Below are positions 26,662-37,623 of a stretch of 64,000 bases of DNA, one piece after another. The notes under the pieces are model-generated. The model was not told the DNA's origin. It ran no database searches and saw only the letters and a program-made list of their open reading frames with translations. The stretch is from Ectothiorhodospiraceae bacterium BW-2. GTDB taxonomy: Bacteria; Pseudomonadota; Gammaproteobacteria; Thiohalomonadales; Thiohalomonadaceae. Location of the stretch: NCBI GenBank assembly GCA_008375315.1, contig CP032507.1, forward strand, positions 2,479,001 to 2,543,000, given 5' to 3'. Position 1 is the first letter of the stretch, and every line of letters begins with the position of its first letter. Made by a program: the position numbers and the translations under genes.

Positions 26662-28357
26662 CAGCAATTCAGGGGCAGCTCCATAACCGACTAACTTCAT
26701 AAACTTACATTGGCAAAAAAATTATTTTTTCCAGCAAAAATAGCCCATATATCTCCAATTTTGAGAGGTAACCGCATGTCAACTGCACGAAAATCAGCTT
26801 CGAACCAATCCGTCCGGTCTAAAAAAAGAATCGGAATAAACGTAAATTACAGCGCAAAGATGTCGTCTATCAACTCCACCTGACCATCACACACTTCTTT
26901 CCTGCTCTCTTTGAGCAGATGAGAGAGCTGGATGAGTGCCGGACATCTACTAATTATGATTTGGCGGCTCTTATTACGGCCTGCATTGCCATGTTTCTCT
27001 TTAAAGCCGGTTCTCGTAATGAAATGAATAATCTGCGCGAAGAGAAACGCTTTCGCAAAAACTACCAGCGGTTGTTCAAAATGCCGCTACCTCATATGGA
27101 TACCGTCGATAATGTCATGCGACAACTCACGGAGGATCAACTGCAAAAACTGACTCAATCCATGGTTAGGGCGCTGTTGAAAAAGAAGATATTCCACAAT
27201 CAACGGCTGTTTGGTGAATGGTTTGTCATTGCGGTGGATGCGAGCGGGATTCATAGTTTTACAGAGTGTCCCCATGAACAGGCGCTGCACAAAGACTACA
27301 GCAGCGGTAAAAGTAGCTGGCATAACATGGTTTTAGAGGCCAAACTGATTACCGCTAACGGCTTCGCCATCTCCATTGCCACAGAGTGGCTGGAAAACCC
27401 CGAAGAGGGCAACTATGACAAACAGGATTGTGAGCGTAAGGCATTCAAACGCCTAGCAAAAAAGTTGAAATCGGCGTTTCCGCGTCTACCCATCTGTCTG
27501 GTTGCCGATGGACTCTATCCTTATCAGGGATTCTTCGAAATTTGCTCAGAGTATGGTTGGGGCTGGATAGTCACCTTCAAGGATGGCAATCTGCCATCTG
27601 TTTGGGAAGAGGTTAAATCCTTGTGCCAGTTAACATCCGGCAATCAACGAAAAATCATTCTACGGCAACAGGATAATGTCATTGAGCAAAACTATACATG
27701 GATTAACGATATTGACTATCATGGCGTGAAACTACACTGGCTGGAATGCATAGAGACAACCACCGACAAAGAGGGGCAGATAATTGAAAATCGGTTCGTT
27801 CACATTAGCTCCTATCCCATCAACTGGAATACGGCACCGGAATTGAGCCGTACCGGACGCTTACGCTGGAAAATAGAGAACGAAGGCTTTAATACCCAAA
27901 AAAATCATGGATATGCATTAGAGCACAAATTTTCACGGGTGAGTTATCTGGCGACCAAGAATTACTACCAGTGCTTGCAAATAGCTCACATCATCAATCA
28001 GTTACTGGTATTTAGCAAGACATTTCAAAGTGTTATGCAGGGGAAGATGACCTTAAAGCGCATCTGGGGAAAGATGATTGCCGTTATGACTGAACGAAAA
28101 CTGTCGGTAACGAAATTAGCCCAACTCACCGGGCGCCCCTGCCAGATTCGACTCATCAATTAAAAGACGATGGAGATCCCCGCTCCGAAATTCGGGATAA
28201 CCCTCATTACACACTGGAGACAAGCTCACTCAACACCGCTGTACAATTTGAAATAGTTGACTTTTCAACAAGGAAATGTTGAGAAGAGGGGGGGTATTGT
28301 CGCCAAGAAAGCAAGGCTATGTAGTGATGCTGGTTTGGCGGTGACTCTGAATTGCTG
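26662..28357 (+). mobile_element. 1.7 kb DDE insertion sequence, copy 1
   Basis: Ends CAGCAATTCAG and its complement CTGAATTGCTG; 8-base target duplication CGCCTTAA at 26654-26661 and 28358-28365. Inserted in the Rpn copy 5 gene. One transposase gene; identical relatives at 30250, 38823 and 63699. Confidence 0.88.
26919..28163 (+). CDS. DDE transposase of the 1.7 kb IS, copy 1
   Basis: 414 residues in this frame. DDE candidates: VIAVDASGIHSF (first Asp), ICLVADGLYPYQG (second Asp) and LRWKIENEGFN (Glu). The fold resembles IS4-superfamily / unclassified (ISNCY-type) transposases. Protein-like sequence continues upstream of the first ATG (QRKDVVYQLHLTITHFFPAL). It would join an ATG at 26776, which has a good GAGAGG Shine-Dalgarno, through a -1 shift at the seven-A run 26821-26827. 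So the real product is probably about 460 residues made by frameshifting. Confidence 0.82.
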   Translation: MRELDECRTSTNYDLAALITACIAMFLFKAGSRNEMNNLREEKRFRKNYQRLFKMPLPHMDTVDNVMRQLTEDQLQKLTQSMVRALLKKKIFHNQRLFGEWFVIAVDASGIHSFTECPHEQALHKDYSSGKSSWHNMVLEAKLITANGFAISIATEWLENPEEGNYDKQDCERKAFKRLAKKLKSAFPRLPICLVADGLYPYQGFFEICSEYGWGWIVTFKDGNLPSVWEEVKSLCQLTSGNQRKIILRQQDNVIEQNYTWINDIDYHGVKLHWLECIETTTDKEGQIIENRFVHISSYPINWNTAPELSRTGRLRWKIENEGFNTQKNHGYALEHKFSRVSYLATKNYYQCLQIAHIINQLLVFSKTFQSVMQGKMTLKRIWGKMIAVMTERKLSVTKLAQLTGRPCQIRLIN

Positions 28358-28641
28358 CGCCTTAAAGACGCAATCTACTTTGGGGTCGATGTTGTATATC
28401 ATGGGTTGATAATAGGCCGTTGGGGAGGTGGGTGCAAGATGGAATTGGGAAAAAATATCCCGCTGTACAAGCCAGTAGGGGCGGGTTTTAAACCCGCCCT
28501 GACACGCCGTTAATTACCGAAAATCGTTTGGGCAGGGCAGACACTACCAATTTACCAATGTTAAAAATAACGGTTGCCGCTCATTGCTTTCATCAATTAC
28601 ACCCAGTAAGTTTTTAACTTATACCAAAGGCCACTCTCGTA

Positions 28642-28938
28642 ATGAATTTTCGCCATAATCTGAGTATATTAAACGCTTTTCTTCTTTGTTTTGCTTTTTT
28701 AAGTCAATCGTTTAGCGCTCAAACGCTACAGTTGCAAAATGGTTGGAATCTGGTGATGACTATATTGCCAAGCCGATTTCGGGTCAAAATCTGCAACGGC
28801 TATTGTCGCGCTGGGCAGACACCCTCTCCTAGCGGGGAAGCGGTCGTACCCAGACCCACTAAAAACCCAATAGCCTCAAATAATAGTGTCATCCCGACGA
28901 ATCAACGAATCGCTCCAAACCCGAGTATAAAGCTATAA
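28642..28938 (+). pseudogene. Chimeric giant-gene/kinase fragment, unit 5
   Basis: Same 98-codon chimera; long spacer form before the ATG. Confidence 0.78.
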
Positions 28939-29057
28939 AGCTATGGCAATGCAATGATTGGGAACAGGTTATCTGCATTGTCGGGCTGGTTTCGTAGAGA
29001 CTGGTTTCAGGTTTCGTGGCCATGACCGCCTAAAAAGCACGGTTTGAATCACGCTCC

Positions 29058-30020
29058 TTACAACTTTAGTCTCTTTTTTAACTCCGCTAACTCAGCTAAA
29101 GCCTGCTCCCGCTCGGCTTGAGCCAGCTCTCGCTCGGCTTGAGCCCTTAATTCGCGCTCTATTGCCTGATCCCGCTCGGCTTGAGCCTGATCCCGCTCGG
29201 CTTGAGCCAGCTCCTGCGCACTTTTAGCTTGTTGTAGTTCCTGCTCCATCATATCGTGCTCATGCAGAATGGTTAAGTGCTCCCGCTGTGCATCAAGTCG
29301 GGAGAGGTAGAGATAACGAGCCTGTTTGTTAGCCGAAAATGTTCTGAGGGTATGCTGTGCCTGTCTCATCTCTTTGGTTCTCATCCATTGGGGTAAATTA
29401 TTGCTATCAAGCCGATGCGCTTCCATAAAAAAGCGGATCCAGCGCTGGGCTTCGCTGGATACTATATCGTCTTTAAACTCAAAACGGTGCAGTTCGCAGA
29501 TCGTGATACCGCCACACCGGTCACTTATCGCTCTGCCCGACTCATCAAGCAGAGCATAGTGTCGTAGTGGTGGAGGTGGTTGGCTCTTAGTTTGAGTCGC
29601 TGTCTTTGCGGCTTGTTGGGCCGCATTGAGCCGTTTATGTCCAAACGACTCGGTTAACAGCCAGATGGAGTAAACGGGTTGTAGTTCATCGTAGTTCATC
29701 CCCTCTTCTAGCTGCTCCTGATAGAGGTGGCACCAACTATAGACTATACGCTCTGGCAGCGAGGTGTAATTTTTACGCTGAATCTCTAACTGAAACTGGC
29801 GGCCACGGCTATCTTCGGCTCTGATATCGACAATATGGAGCTTGTCAGTCTCATAATCTTTACTGCTGTAGGGGTTAAGGATAGTCACTTTAACCAGCGG
29901 GTAGCGCAGCTTATCCTCCAGCATGGCATTAAGAAAGTGGAGCAGCAGATGACGCCGGCTGCGCCGCCCTAATATCGCCTTAAAGACGCAATCTACTTTG
30001 GGGTCGATGTTGTATATCAT
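29058..30020 (-). CDS. Rpn-family nuclease, array copy 6
   Basis: 320 residues, the shortest uninterrupted copy; the tail has one unit fewer than copy 1 and a doubled AQAERDQ unit. Core residues intact. Confidence 0.87.
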   Translation of the reverse strand: MIYNIDPKVDCVFKAILGRRSRRHLLLHFLNAMLEDKLRYPLVKVTILNPYSSKDYETDKLHIVDIRAEDSRGRQFQLEIQRKNYTSLPERIVYSWCHLYQEQLEEGMNYDELQPVYSIWLLTESFGHKRLNAAQQAAKTATQTKSQPPPPLRHYALLDESGRAISDRCGGITICELHRFEFKDDIVSSEAQRWIRFFMEAHRLDSNNLPQWMRTKEMRQAQHTLRTFSANKQARYLYLSRLDAQREHLTILHEHDMMEQELQQAKSAQELAQAERDQAQAERDQAIERELRAQAERELAQAEREQALAELAELKKRLKL

Positions 30021-30249
30021 GGGTTGATAATAGGCCGTTGGGGAGGTGGGTGCAAGATGGAATTGGGAAAAAATATCCCGCTGTACAAGCCAGTAGGGGC
30101 GGGTTTTAAACCCGCCCTGACACGCCGTTAATTACCGAAAATCGTTTGGGCAGGGCAGACACTACCAATTTACCAATGTTAAAAATAACGGTTGCCGCTC
30201 ATTGCTTTCATCAATTACACCCAGTAAGTTTTTAACTTATACCAAAGGC

Positions 30250-31945
30250 CAGCAATTCAGGGGCAGCTCCATAACCGACTAACTTCATAAACTTACATTG
30301 GCAAAAAAATTATTTTTTCCAGCAAAAATAGCCCATATATCTCCAATTTTGAGAGGTAACCGCATGTCAACTGCACGAAAATCAGCTTCGAACCAATCCG
30401 TCCGGTCTAAAAAAAGAATCGGAATAAACGTAAATTACAGCGCAAAGATGTCGTCTATCAACTCCACCTGACCATCACACACTTCTTTCCTGCTCTCTTT
30501 GAGCAGATGAGAGAGCTGGATGAGTGCCGGACATCTACTAATTATGATTTGGCGGCTCTTATTACGGCCTGCATTGCCATGTTTCTCTTTAAAGCCGGTT
30601 CTCGTAATGAAATGAATAATCTGCGCGAAGAGAAACGCTTTCGCAAAAACTACCAGCGGTTGTTCAAAATGCCGCTACCTCATATGGATACCGTCGATAA
30701 TGTCATGCGACAACTCACGGAGGATCAACTGCAAAAACTGACTCAATCCATGGTTAGGGCGCTGTTGAAAAAGAAGATATTCCACAATCAACGGCTGTTT
30801 GGTGAATGGTTTGTCATTGCGGTGGATGCGAGCGGGATTCATAGTTTTACAGAGTGTCCCCATGAACAGGCGCTGCACAAAGACTACAGCAGCGGTAAAA
30901 GTAGCTGGCATAACATGGTTTTAGAGGCCAAACTGATTACCGCTAACGGCTTCGCCATCTCCATTGCCACAGAGTGGCTGGAAAACCCCGAAGAGGGCAA
31001 CTATGACAAACAGGATTGTGAGCGTAAGGCATTCAAACGCCTAGCAAAAAAGTTGAAATCGGCGTTTCCGCGTCTACCCATCTGTCTGGTTGCCGATGGA
31101 CTCTATCCTTATCAGGGATTCTTCGAAATTTGCTCAGAGTATGGTTGGGGCTGGATAGTCACCTTCAAGGATGGCAATCTGCCATCTGTTTGGGAAGAGG
31201 TTAAATCCTTGTGCCAGTTAACATCCGGCAATCAACGAAAAATCATTCTACGGCAACAGGATAATGTCATTGAGCAAAACTATACATGGATTAACGATAT
31301 TGACTATCATGGCGTGAAACTACACTGGCTGGAATGCATAGAGACAACCACCGACAAAGAGGGGCAGATAATTGAAAATCGGTTCGTTCACATTAGCTCC
31401 TATCCCATCAACTGGAATACGGCACCGGAATTGAGCCGTACCGGACGCTTACGCTGGAAAATAGAGAACGAAGGCTTTAATACCCAAAAAAATCATGGAT
31501 ATGCATTAGAGCACAAATTTTCACGGGTGAGTTATCTGGCGACCAAGAATTACTACCAGTGCTTGCAAATAGCTCACATCATCAATCAGTTACTGGTATT
31601 TAGCAAGACATTTCAAAGTGTTATGCAGGGGAAGATGACCTTAAAGCGCATCTGGGGAAAGATGATTGCCGTTATGACTGAACGAAAACTGTCGGTAACG
31701 AAATTAGCCCAACTCACCGGGCGCCCCTGCCAGATTCGACTCATCAATTAAAAGACGATGGAGATCCCCGCTCCGAAATTCGGGATAACCCTCATTACAC
31801 ACTGGAGACAAGCTCACTCAACACCGCTGTACAATTTGAAATAGTTGACTTTTCAACAAGGAAATGTTGAGAAGAGGGGGGGTATTGTCGCCAAGAAAGC
31901 AAGGCTATGTAGTGATGCTGGTTTGGCGGTGACTCTGAATTGCTG
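30250..31945 (+). mobile_element. 1.7 kb DDE insertion sequence, copy 2
   Basis: Same ends as the copy at 26662; flanked by ACCAAAGGC (30241-30249 and 31946-31954), a 9-base duplication. It separates the Rpn copy 6 upstream region from the start of the chimeric ORF at 31963. Confidence 0.88.
30507..31751 (+). CDS. DDE transposase of the 1.7 kb IS, copy 2
   Basis: Identical protein to the one at 26919, including the upstream ATG (30364) and the seven-A run before the main frame. Confidence 0.82.
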   Translation: MRELDECRTSTNYDLAALITACIAMFLFKAGSRNEMNNLREEKRFRKNYQRLFKMPLPHMDTVDNVMRQLTEDQLQKLTQSMVRALLKKKIFHNQRLFGEWFVIAVDASGIHSFTECPHEQALHKDYSSGKSSWHNMVLEAKLITANGFAISIATEWLENPEEGNYDKQDCERKAFKRLAKKLKSAFPRLPICLVADGLYPYQGFFEICSEYGWGWIVTFKDGNLPSVWEEVKSLCQLTSGNQRKIILRQQDNVIEQNYTWINDIDYHGVKLHWLECIETTTDKEGQIIENRFVHISSYPINWNTAPELSRTGRLRWKIENEGFNTQKNHGYALEHKFSRVSYLATKNYYQCLQIAHIINQLLVFSKTFQSVMQGKMTLKRIWGKMIAVMTERKLSVTKLAQLTGRPCQIRLIN

Positions 31946-31962
31946 ACCAAAGGCCACTCGTA

Positions 31963-32259
31963 ATGAATTTTCGCCATAATCTGAGTATATTAAACGCTTT
32001 TCTTCTTTGTTTTGCTTTTTTAAGTCAATCGTTTAGCGCTCAAACGCTACAGTTGCAAAATGGTTGGAATCTGGTGATGACTATATTGCCAAGCCGATTT
32101 CGGGTCAAAATCTGCAACGGCTATTGTCGCGCTGGGCAGACACCCTCTCCTAGCGGGGAAGCGGTCGTACCCAGACCCACTAAAAACCCAATAGCCTCAA
32201 ATAATAGTGTCATCCCGACGAATCAACGAATCGCTCCAAACCCGAGTATAAAGCTATAA
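31963..32259 (+). pseudogene. Chimeric giant-gene/kinase fragment, unit 6
   Basis: Same chimera, short spacer form. Its normal upstream region is displaced by the IS ending 17 bases before the ATG. Confidence 0.77.
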
Positions 32260-32378
32260 AGCTATGGCAATGCAATGATTGGGAACAGGTTATCTGCATT
32301 GTCGGGCTGGTTTCGTAGAGACTGGTTTCAGGTTTCGTGGCCATGACCGCCTAAAAAGCACGGTTTGAATCACGCTCC

Positions 32379-32857
32379 TTACAACTTTAGTCTCTTTTTT
32401 AACTCCGCTAACTCAGCTAAAGCCTGCTCCCGCTCGGCTTGAGCCAGCTCTCGCTCGGCTTGAGCCCTTAATTCGCGCTCTATTGCCTGATCCCGCTCGG
32501 CTTGAGCCAGCTCCTGCGCACTTTTAGCTTGTTGTAGCTCCTGCTCCATCATATCGTGCTCATGCAGAATGGTTAAGTGCTCCCGCTGTGCATCAAGTCG
32601 GGAGAGGTAGAGATAACGAGCCTGTTTGTTAGCCGAAAATGTTCTGAGGGTATGCTGTGCCTGTCTCATCTCTTTGGTTCTCATCCATTGGGGTAAATTA
32701 TTGCTATCAAGCCGATGTGCTTCCATAAAAAAGCGGATCCAGCGCTGGGCTTCGCTGGATACTATATCGTCTTTAAACTCAAAACGGTGCAGTTCGCAGA
32801 TCGTGATACCGCCACACCGGTCACTTATCGCTCTGCCCGACTCATCAAGCAGAGCAT
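32379..32857 (-). pseudogene. Rpn copy 7, C-terminal half (split by IS3-like element)
   Basis: Carries the middle region and tail from ALLDESGRAISD on; tail shortest of all (the whole gene would give 313 residues). The nuclease half lies beyond the insertion at 34745-35211. Confidence 0.8.
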
Positions 32858-33215
32858 CGGAAGCTGTCAAGTAATTTGAGACCAGTTGTTAAAAAAATAA
32901 AGCTCTAAATCTAGCCGGTGATTGCCACTGCCCTCACCGGCAAATTTCGCCTATGTTGAGTCATGACGCAACAAGGAGCGAACATGACCCTCATGGCCCT
33001 TTGCCGCAAGAGCCAAGCCCTTCAGCAAGGGGGAGCTGCAAGGCGAACTGCAACCCCTAATCTAGGAACCTCCCTCCTGCACCGCGTTACCCACAGCCCG
33101 CCCCCCTACGATAATAAGGGGGTCTCCGGGGGGCGGGCTATGGATAACGCTCTGTCATTCAGCCACCACAACCGGCTAAAGCCATCGACGATAGACCCAC
33201 TAGCGGCACCGTCAC

Positions 33216-34263
33216 TCATCTCTCCTTCGCTCTATTCAGGGTTGGATAGTTGACCTCCAGCGACCCCACCCCCTCCTCCGGTAGAGCGGGGTTAATCCAT
33301 ACCTCAGTAGGGGGTTGCTTAACCTTGGGCTCACCATGAATAAAGCGTTTCGGATGCTGCTGATAGGCCTGCTTCAGCGCCTGTTCACGCTGCTCGCTAA
33401 CCTCCTTGTAACGACCGGTAAATACCTGCTCTGGAGTGAACCACGCAATCCCTCGATGGTGGTGGTGGAAACAGTACCAGTCAACATAGTCACTAAACCA
33501 TATTCTGGCATGGTCAACTCCTGTCAATCGTTGAGGATAATCGGGTTGTTGCTTGAGTGTTTTAAATTGACTCTCGCTAAACGGATTGTCGTTACTGACT
33601 CGTGGACGGCTGTGGGAGCAGGTGATCCCCAGTTCGGCCATCAAGTCGAGATAGCCTCTGGCGGTCATCGGCACACCTCTATCCTGATGCAGTGTTAAGC
33701 CACTGAGCGCGACCCGATAGCGAGCCGCTGCGTCACTGATTAACAGCTTGGAGAGCTCACTATTCTCCTTCCTTGAGACCATCCAAGCCACAATAAAACG
33801 GCTGTAGAGATCCATCACCACATAGAGATTCAAGAAGTTACCCTGCTCTGTGGTGGGAAGCTTAGTGATATCCCATGTCCAAACCTCATTCGGGCGGGTC
33901 GCCCGTAATCGGGGATAGCGTGTGATTTGGCCGGTTTTTGAGCTCGCCGCTCTCCCGTCTGTTGATTAGCACGAAGGATCCGATACATCGTACTGATTGA
34001 ACAGTAATATTTCCCTTCATCCAGCAGGCTAGCATAGATCTCTGCCGGAGGTTGGTCATAGAATCGTTCGCTGTTCAAAAGCCCCAGAACGGCTTGCCTC
34101 TCTGCCTCACTCAGCGCATTGGCTGCGACGGGTCTTGGAAGGCTCGCTCGGGGGAGACAACCGGAGCCTGTCGGCGGTAGTAGCCTGCACGCGAGAGCGC
34201 TAGGCTATCGCAAGCGGCTCTTATGCTCACCGAACTGGGGCACTCTTTTTCAACTAATCTCAT
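33216..34263 (-). pseudogene. IS3-family orfB transposase, two frameshifts
   Basis: Starts with ATG at 34263, overlapping the orfA stop (ATGA). The first frame (MRLVEKECPSSVSIRAACDS) breaks near 34130, the second (LNSERFYDQPPAEIYASLLD) near 33910 at a four-C run. The third (33216-33833) has the integrase core: VVMDLYSRFIVAW, LHQDRG and NPFSESQFKTLK (D, D, E). The catalytic residues are present but the reading frame is not continuous. Confidence 0.8.
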
Positions 34264-34664
34264 AAGCTTATCTCTGTGTTCATCTGCTCCAATAAGCTGA
34301 AGGCTTTTTTTTGGAGCGCAATCACCCCTTCGGTCTGCTGTAACCGTTGGCTAAGACGCTGAATTTCCTTCTTTAAACGCTCTATCTCCTTATCTCGCTT
34401 GTCTAGGCTCGGTTTGCGACCACTCTGTTTCCCTTTCAGGCCAGCCTGCCCCTGTGCTTGCAGTTGTCGGCGCCATTTGGTCAGATGGGAGCTGTAGATC
34501 TGCTCTTTGCGCAGCAGCTCGCCTAGCTGACCCGGCTCCTTGCACTGCTCTGCTTCTGCTAGGATCCGAAGCTTCTCTTCCTCACTAAATTTGCGGTAGG
34601 AGCGCTTCTCTTCATCGGGGTCGGTAACCTCGTTGGAGGGTAAAACGGTAGTATCTTTGGGCAT
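34260..34664 (-). CDS. IS3-family orfA (HTH) protein
   Basis: 134 residues from ATG 34664, chosen for the GAGGAG Shine-Dalgarno 10 bases upstream. KFSEEEKLRILAEAEQC and a helix-turn-helix, then a leucine-zipper-like coiled coil (KEIERLKKEIQRLSQRLQQ), as in IS3 orfA proteins that bind the IS ends. Ends in ATGA overlap with orfB, the usual arrangement for coupled or frameshifted orfAB synthesis. Confidence 0.85.
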   Translation of the reverse strand: MPKDTTVLPSNEVTDPDEEKRSYRKFSEEEKLRILAEAEQCKEPGQLGELLRKEQIYSSHLTKWRRQLQAQGQAGLKGKQSGRKPSLDKRDKEIERLKKEIQRLSQRLQQTEGVIALQKKAFSLLEQMNTEISL

Positions 34665-34744
34665 CGTGTATCTCCTCTGTTGCCCCCCTGATTCTACATT
34701 CATTTCTCATCAGGGGTGGTCTCAGGGTATCTTGACACTCAGGG

Positions 34745-35211
34745 GCATAGTGTCGTAGTGGTGGAGGTGGTTGGCTCTTAGTTTGAGTCGCTGTCTTTGC
34801 GGCTTTTTGGGCCGCATTGAGCCGTTTATGTCCAAACGACTCGGTTAACAGCCAGATGGAGTAAACGGGTTGTAGTTCATCGTAGTTCATCCCCTCTTCT
34901 AGCTGCTCCTGATAGAGGTGGCACCAACTATAGACTATACGCTCTGGCAGCGAGGTGTAATTTTTACGCTGAATCTCTAACTGAAACTGGCGGCCACGGC
35001 TATCTTCGGCTCTGATATCGACAATATGGAGCTTGTCAGTCTCATAATCTTTACTGCTGTAGGGGTTAAGGATAGTCACTTTAACCAGCGGGTAGCGCAG
35101 CTTATCCTCCAGCATGGCATTAAGAAAGTGGAGCAGCAGATGACGCCGGCTGCGCCGCCCTAATATCGCCTTAAAGACGCAATCTACTTTGGGGTCGATG
35201 TTGTATATCAT
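34745..35211 (-). pseudogene. Rpn copy 7, N-terminal half
   Basis: Codons 1 to about 155 with the nuclease core (Asp65, Glu79, Gln81) intact; the frame then runs into the IS (to 34612). One difference from other copies: NAAQKAAK where they have NAAQQAAK. Confidence 0.8.
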
Positions 35212-35450
35212 GGGTTGATAATAGGCCGTTGGGGAGGTGGGTGCAAGATGGAATTGGGAAAAAATATCCCGCTGTACAAGCCAGTAGGGGCGGGTTTTAA
35301 ACCCGCCCTGACACGCCGTTAATTACCGAAAATCGTTTGGGCAGGGCAGACACTACCAATTTACCAATGTTAAAAATAACGGTTGCCGCTCATTGCTTTC
35401 ATCAATTACACCCAGTAAGTTTTTAACTTATACCAAAGGCCACTCTCGTA

Positions 35451-35747
35451 ATGAATTTTCGCCATAATCTGAGTATATTAAACGCTTTTCTTCTTTGTTT
35501 TGCTTTTTTAAGTCAATCGTTTAGCGCTCAAACGCTACAGTTGCAAAATGGTTGGAATCTGGTGATGACTATATTGCCAAGCCGATTTCGGGTCAAAATC
35601 TGCAACGGCTATTGTCGCGCTGGGCAGACACCCTCTCCTAGCGGGGAAGCGGTCGTACCCAGACCCACTAAAAACCCAATAGCCTCAAATAATAGTGTCA
35701 TCCCGACGAATCAACGAATCGCTCCAAACCCGAGTATAAAGCTATAA
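35451..35747 (+). pseudogene. Chimeric giant-gene/kinase fragment, unit 7
   Basis: Same chimera; long spacer form. Confidence 0.78.
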
Positions 35748-35866
35748 AGCTATGGCAATGCAATGATTGGGAACAGGTTATCTGCATTGTCGGGCTGGTT
35801 TCGTAGAGACTGGTTTCAGGTTTCGTGGCCATGACCGCCTAAAAAGCACGGTTTGAATCACGCTCC

Positions 35867-36934
35867 TTACAACTTTAGTCTCTTTTTTAACTCCGCTAAC
35901 TCAGCTAAAGCCTGCTCCCGCTCGGCTTGAGCCTGCTCCCGCTCGGCTTGAGCCTGCTCCCGCTCGGCTTGAGCCTGCTCTCGCTCGGCTTGAGCCCTTA
36001 ATTCGCGCTCTATTGCCTGCTCCCGCTCGGCTTGAGCCCTTAATTCGCGCTCTATTGCCTGCTCCCGCTCGGCTTGAGCCCTTAATTCGCGCTCTATTGC
36101 CTGATCCCGCTCGGCTTGAGCCAGCTCCTGCGCACTTTTAGCTTGTTGTAGCTCCTGCTCCATCATATCGTGCTCATGCAGAATGGTTAAGTGCTCCCGC
36201 TGTGCATCAAGTCGGGAGAGGTAGAGATAACGAGCCTGTTTGTTAGCCGAAAATGTTCTGAGGGTATGCTGTGCCTGTCTCATCTCTTTGGTTCTCATCC
36301 ATTGGGGTAAATTATTGCTATCAAGCCGATGTGCTTCCATAAAAAAGCGGATCCAGCGCTGGGCTTCGCTGGATACTATATCGTCTTTAAACTCAAAACG
36401 GTGCAGTTCGCAGATCGTGATACCGCCACACCGGTCACTTATCGCTCTGCCCGACTCATCAAGCAGAGCATAGTGTCGTAGTGGTGGAGGTGGTTGGCTC
36501 TTAGTTTGAGTCGCTGTCTTTGCGGCTTGTTGGGCCGCATTGAGCCGTTTATGTCCAAACGACTCGGTTAACAGCCAGATGGAGTAAACGGGTTGTAGTT
36601 CATCGTAGTTCATCCCCTCTTCTAGCTGCTCCTGATAGAGGTGGCACCAACTATAGACTATACGCTCTGGCAGCGAGGTGTAATTTTTACGCTGAATCTC
36701 TAACTGAAACTGGCGGCCACGGCTATCTTCGGCTCTGATATCGACAATATGGAGCTTGTCAGTCTCATAATCTTTACTGCTGTAGGGGTTAAGGATAGTC
36801 ACTTTAACCAGCGGGTAGCGCAGCTTATCCTCCAGCATGGCATTAAGAAAGTGGAGCAGCAGATGACGCCGGCTGCGCCGCCCTAATATCGCCTTAAAGA
36901 CGCAATCTACTTTGGGGTCGATGTTGTATATCAT
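35867..36934 (-). CDS. Rpn-family nuclease, array copy 8
   Basis: 355 residues like copy 3, but the tail order differs (three AIERELR/AQAEREQ pairs followed by repeated AQAEREQ), so the equal length arose independently. Confidence 0.87.
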   Translation of the reverse strand: MIYNIDPKVDCVFKAILGRRSRRHLLLHFLNAMLEDKLRYPLVKVTILNPYSSKDYETDKLHIVDIRAEDSRGRQFQLEIQRKNYTSLPERIVYSWCHLYQEQLEEGMNYDELQPVYSIWLLTESFGHKRLNAAQQAAKTATQTKSQPPPPLRHYALLDESGRAISDRCGGITICELHRFEFKDDIVSSEAQRWIRFFMEAHRLDSNNLPQWMRTKEMRQAQHTLRTFSANKQARYLYLSRLDAQREHLTILHEHDMMEQELQQAKSAQELAQAERDQAIERELRAQAEREQAIERELRAQAEREQAIERELRAQAEREQAQAEREQAQAEREQAQAEREQALAELAELKKRLKL

Positions 36935-37173
36935 GGGTTGATAATAGGCCGTTGGGGAGGTGGGTGCAAGATGGAATTGGGAAAAAATATCCCGCTGTAC
37001 AAGCCAGTAGGGGCGGGTTTTAAACCCGCCCTGACACGCCGTTAATTACCGAAAATCGTTTGGGCAGGGCAGACACTACCAATTTACCAATGTTAAAAAT
37101 AACGGTTGCCGCTCATTGCTTTCATCAATTACACCCAGTAAGTTTTTAACTTATACCAAAGGCCACTCTCGTA

Positions 37174-37470
37174 ATGAATTTTCGCCATAATCTGAGTATA
37201 TTAAACGCTTTTCTTCTTTGTTTTGCTTTTTTAAGTCAATCGTTTAGCGCTCAAACGCTACAGTTGCAAAATGGTTGGAATCTGGTGATGACTATATTGC
37301 CAAGCCGATTTCGGGTCAAAATCTGCAACGGCTATTGTCGCGCTGGGCAGACACCCTCTCCTAGCGGGGAAGCGGTCGTACCCAGACCCACTAAAAACCC
37401 AATAGCCTCAAATAATAGTGTCATCCCGACGAATCAACGAATCGCTCCAAACCCGAGTATAAAGCTATAA
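37174..37470 (+). pseudogene. Chimeric giant-gene/kinase fragment, unit 8
   Basis: Same chimera; long spacer form. Confidence 0.78.
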
Positions 37471-37623
37471 AGCTATGGCAATGCAATGATTGGGAACAGG
37501 TTATCTGCATTGTCGGGCTGGTTTCGTAGAGACTGGTTTCAGGTTTCGTGGCCATGACCGCCTAAAAAGCACGGTTTGAATCACGCTCCTTACAACTTTA
37601 GTCTCTTTTTTAACTCCGCTAAC

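Larger units (their letters stand above)
32858..34744 (-). mobile_element. IS3-like insertion sequence
   Basis: Inserted in Rpn copy 7 with GCAT on both sides (32854-32857 and 34745-34748), a 4-base duplication. Ends are imperfect inverted repeats sharing TGTCAAG and TGAGACCA. orfA and orfB are on the minus strand. The left 358 bases (32858-33215) are non-coding and contain a 12-base-pair hairpin (33095-33106 with 33128-33139, AGCCCGCCCCCC). Confidence 0.8.
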
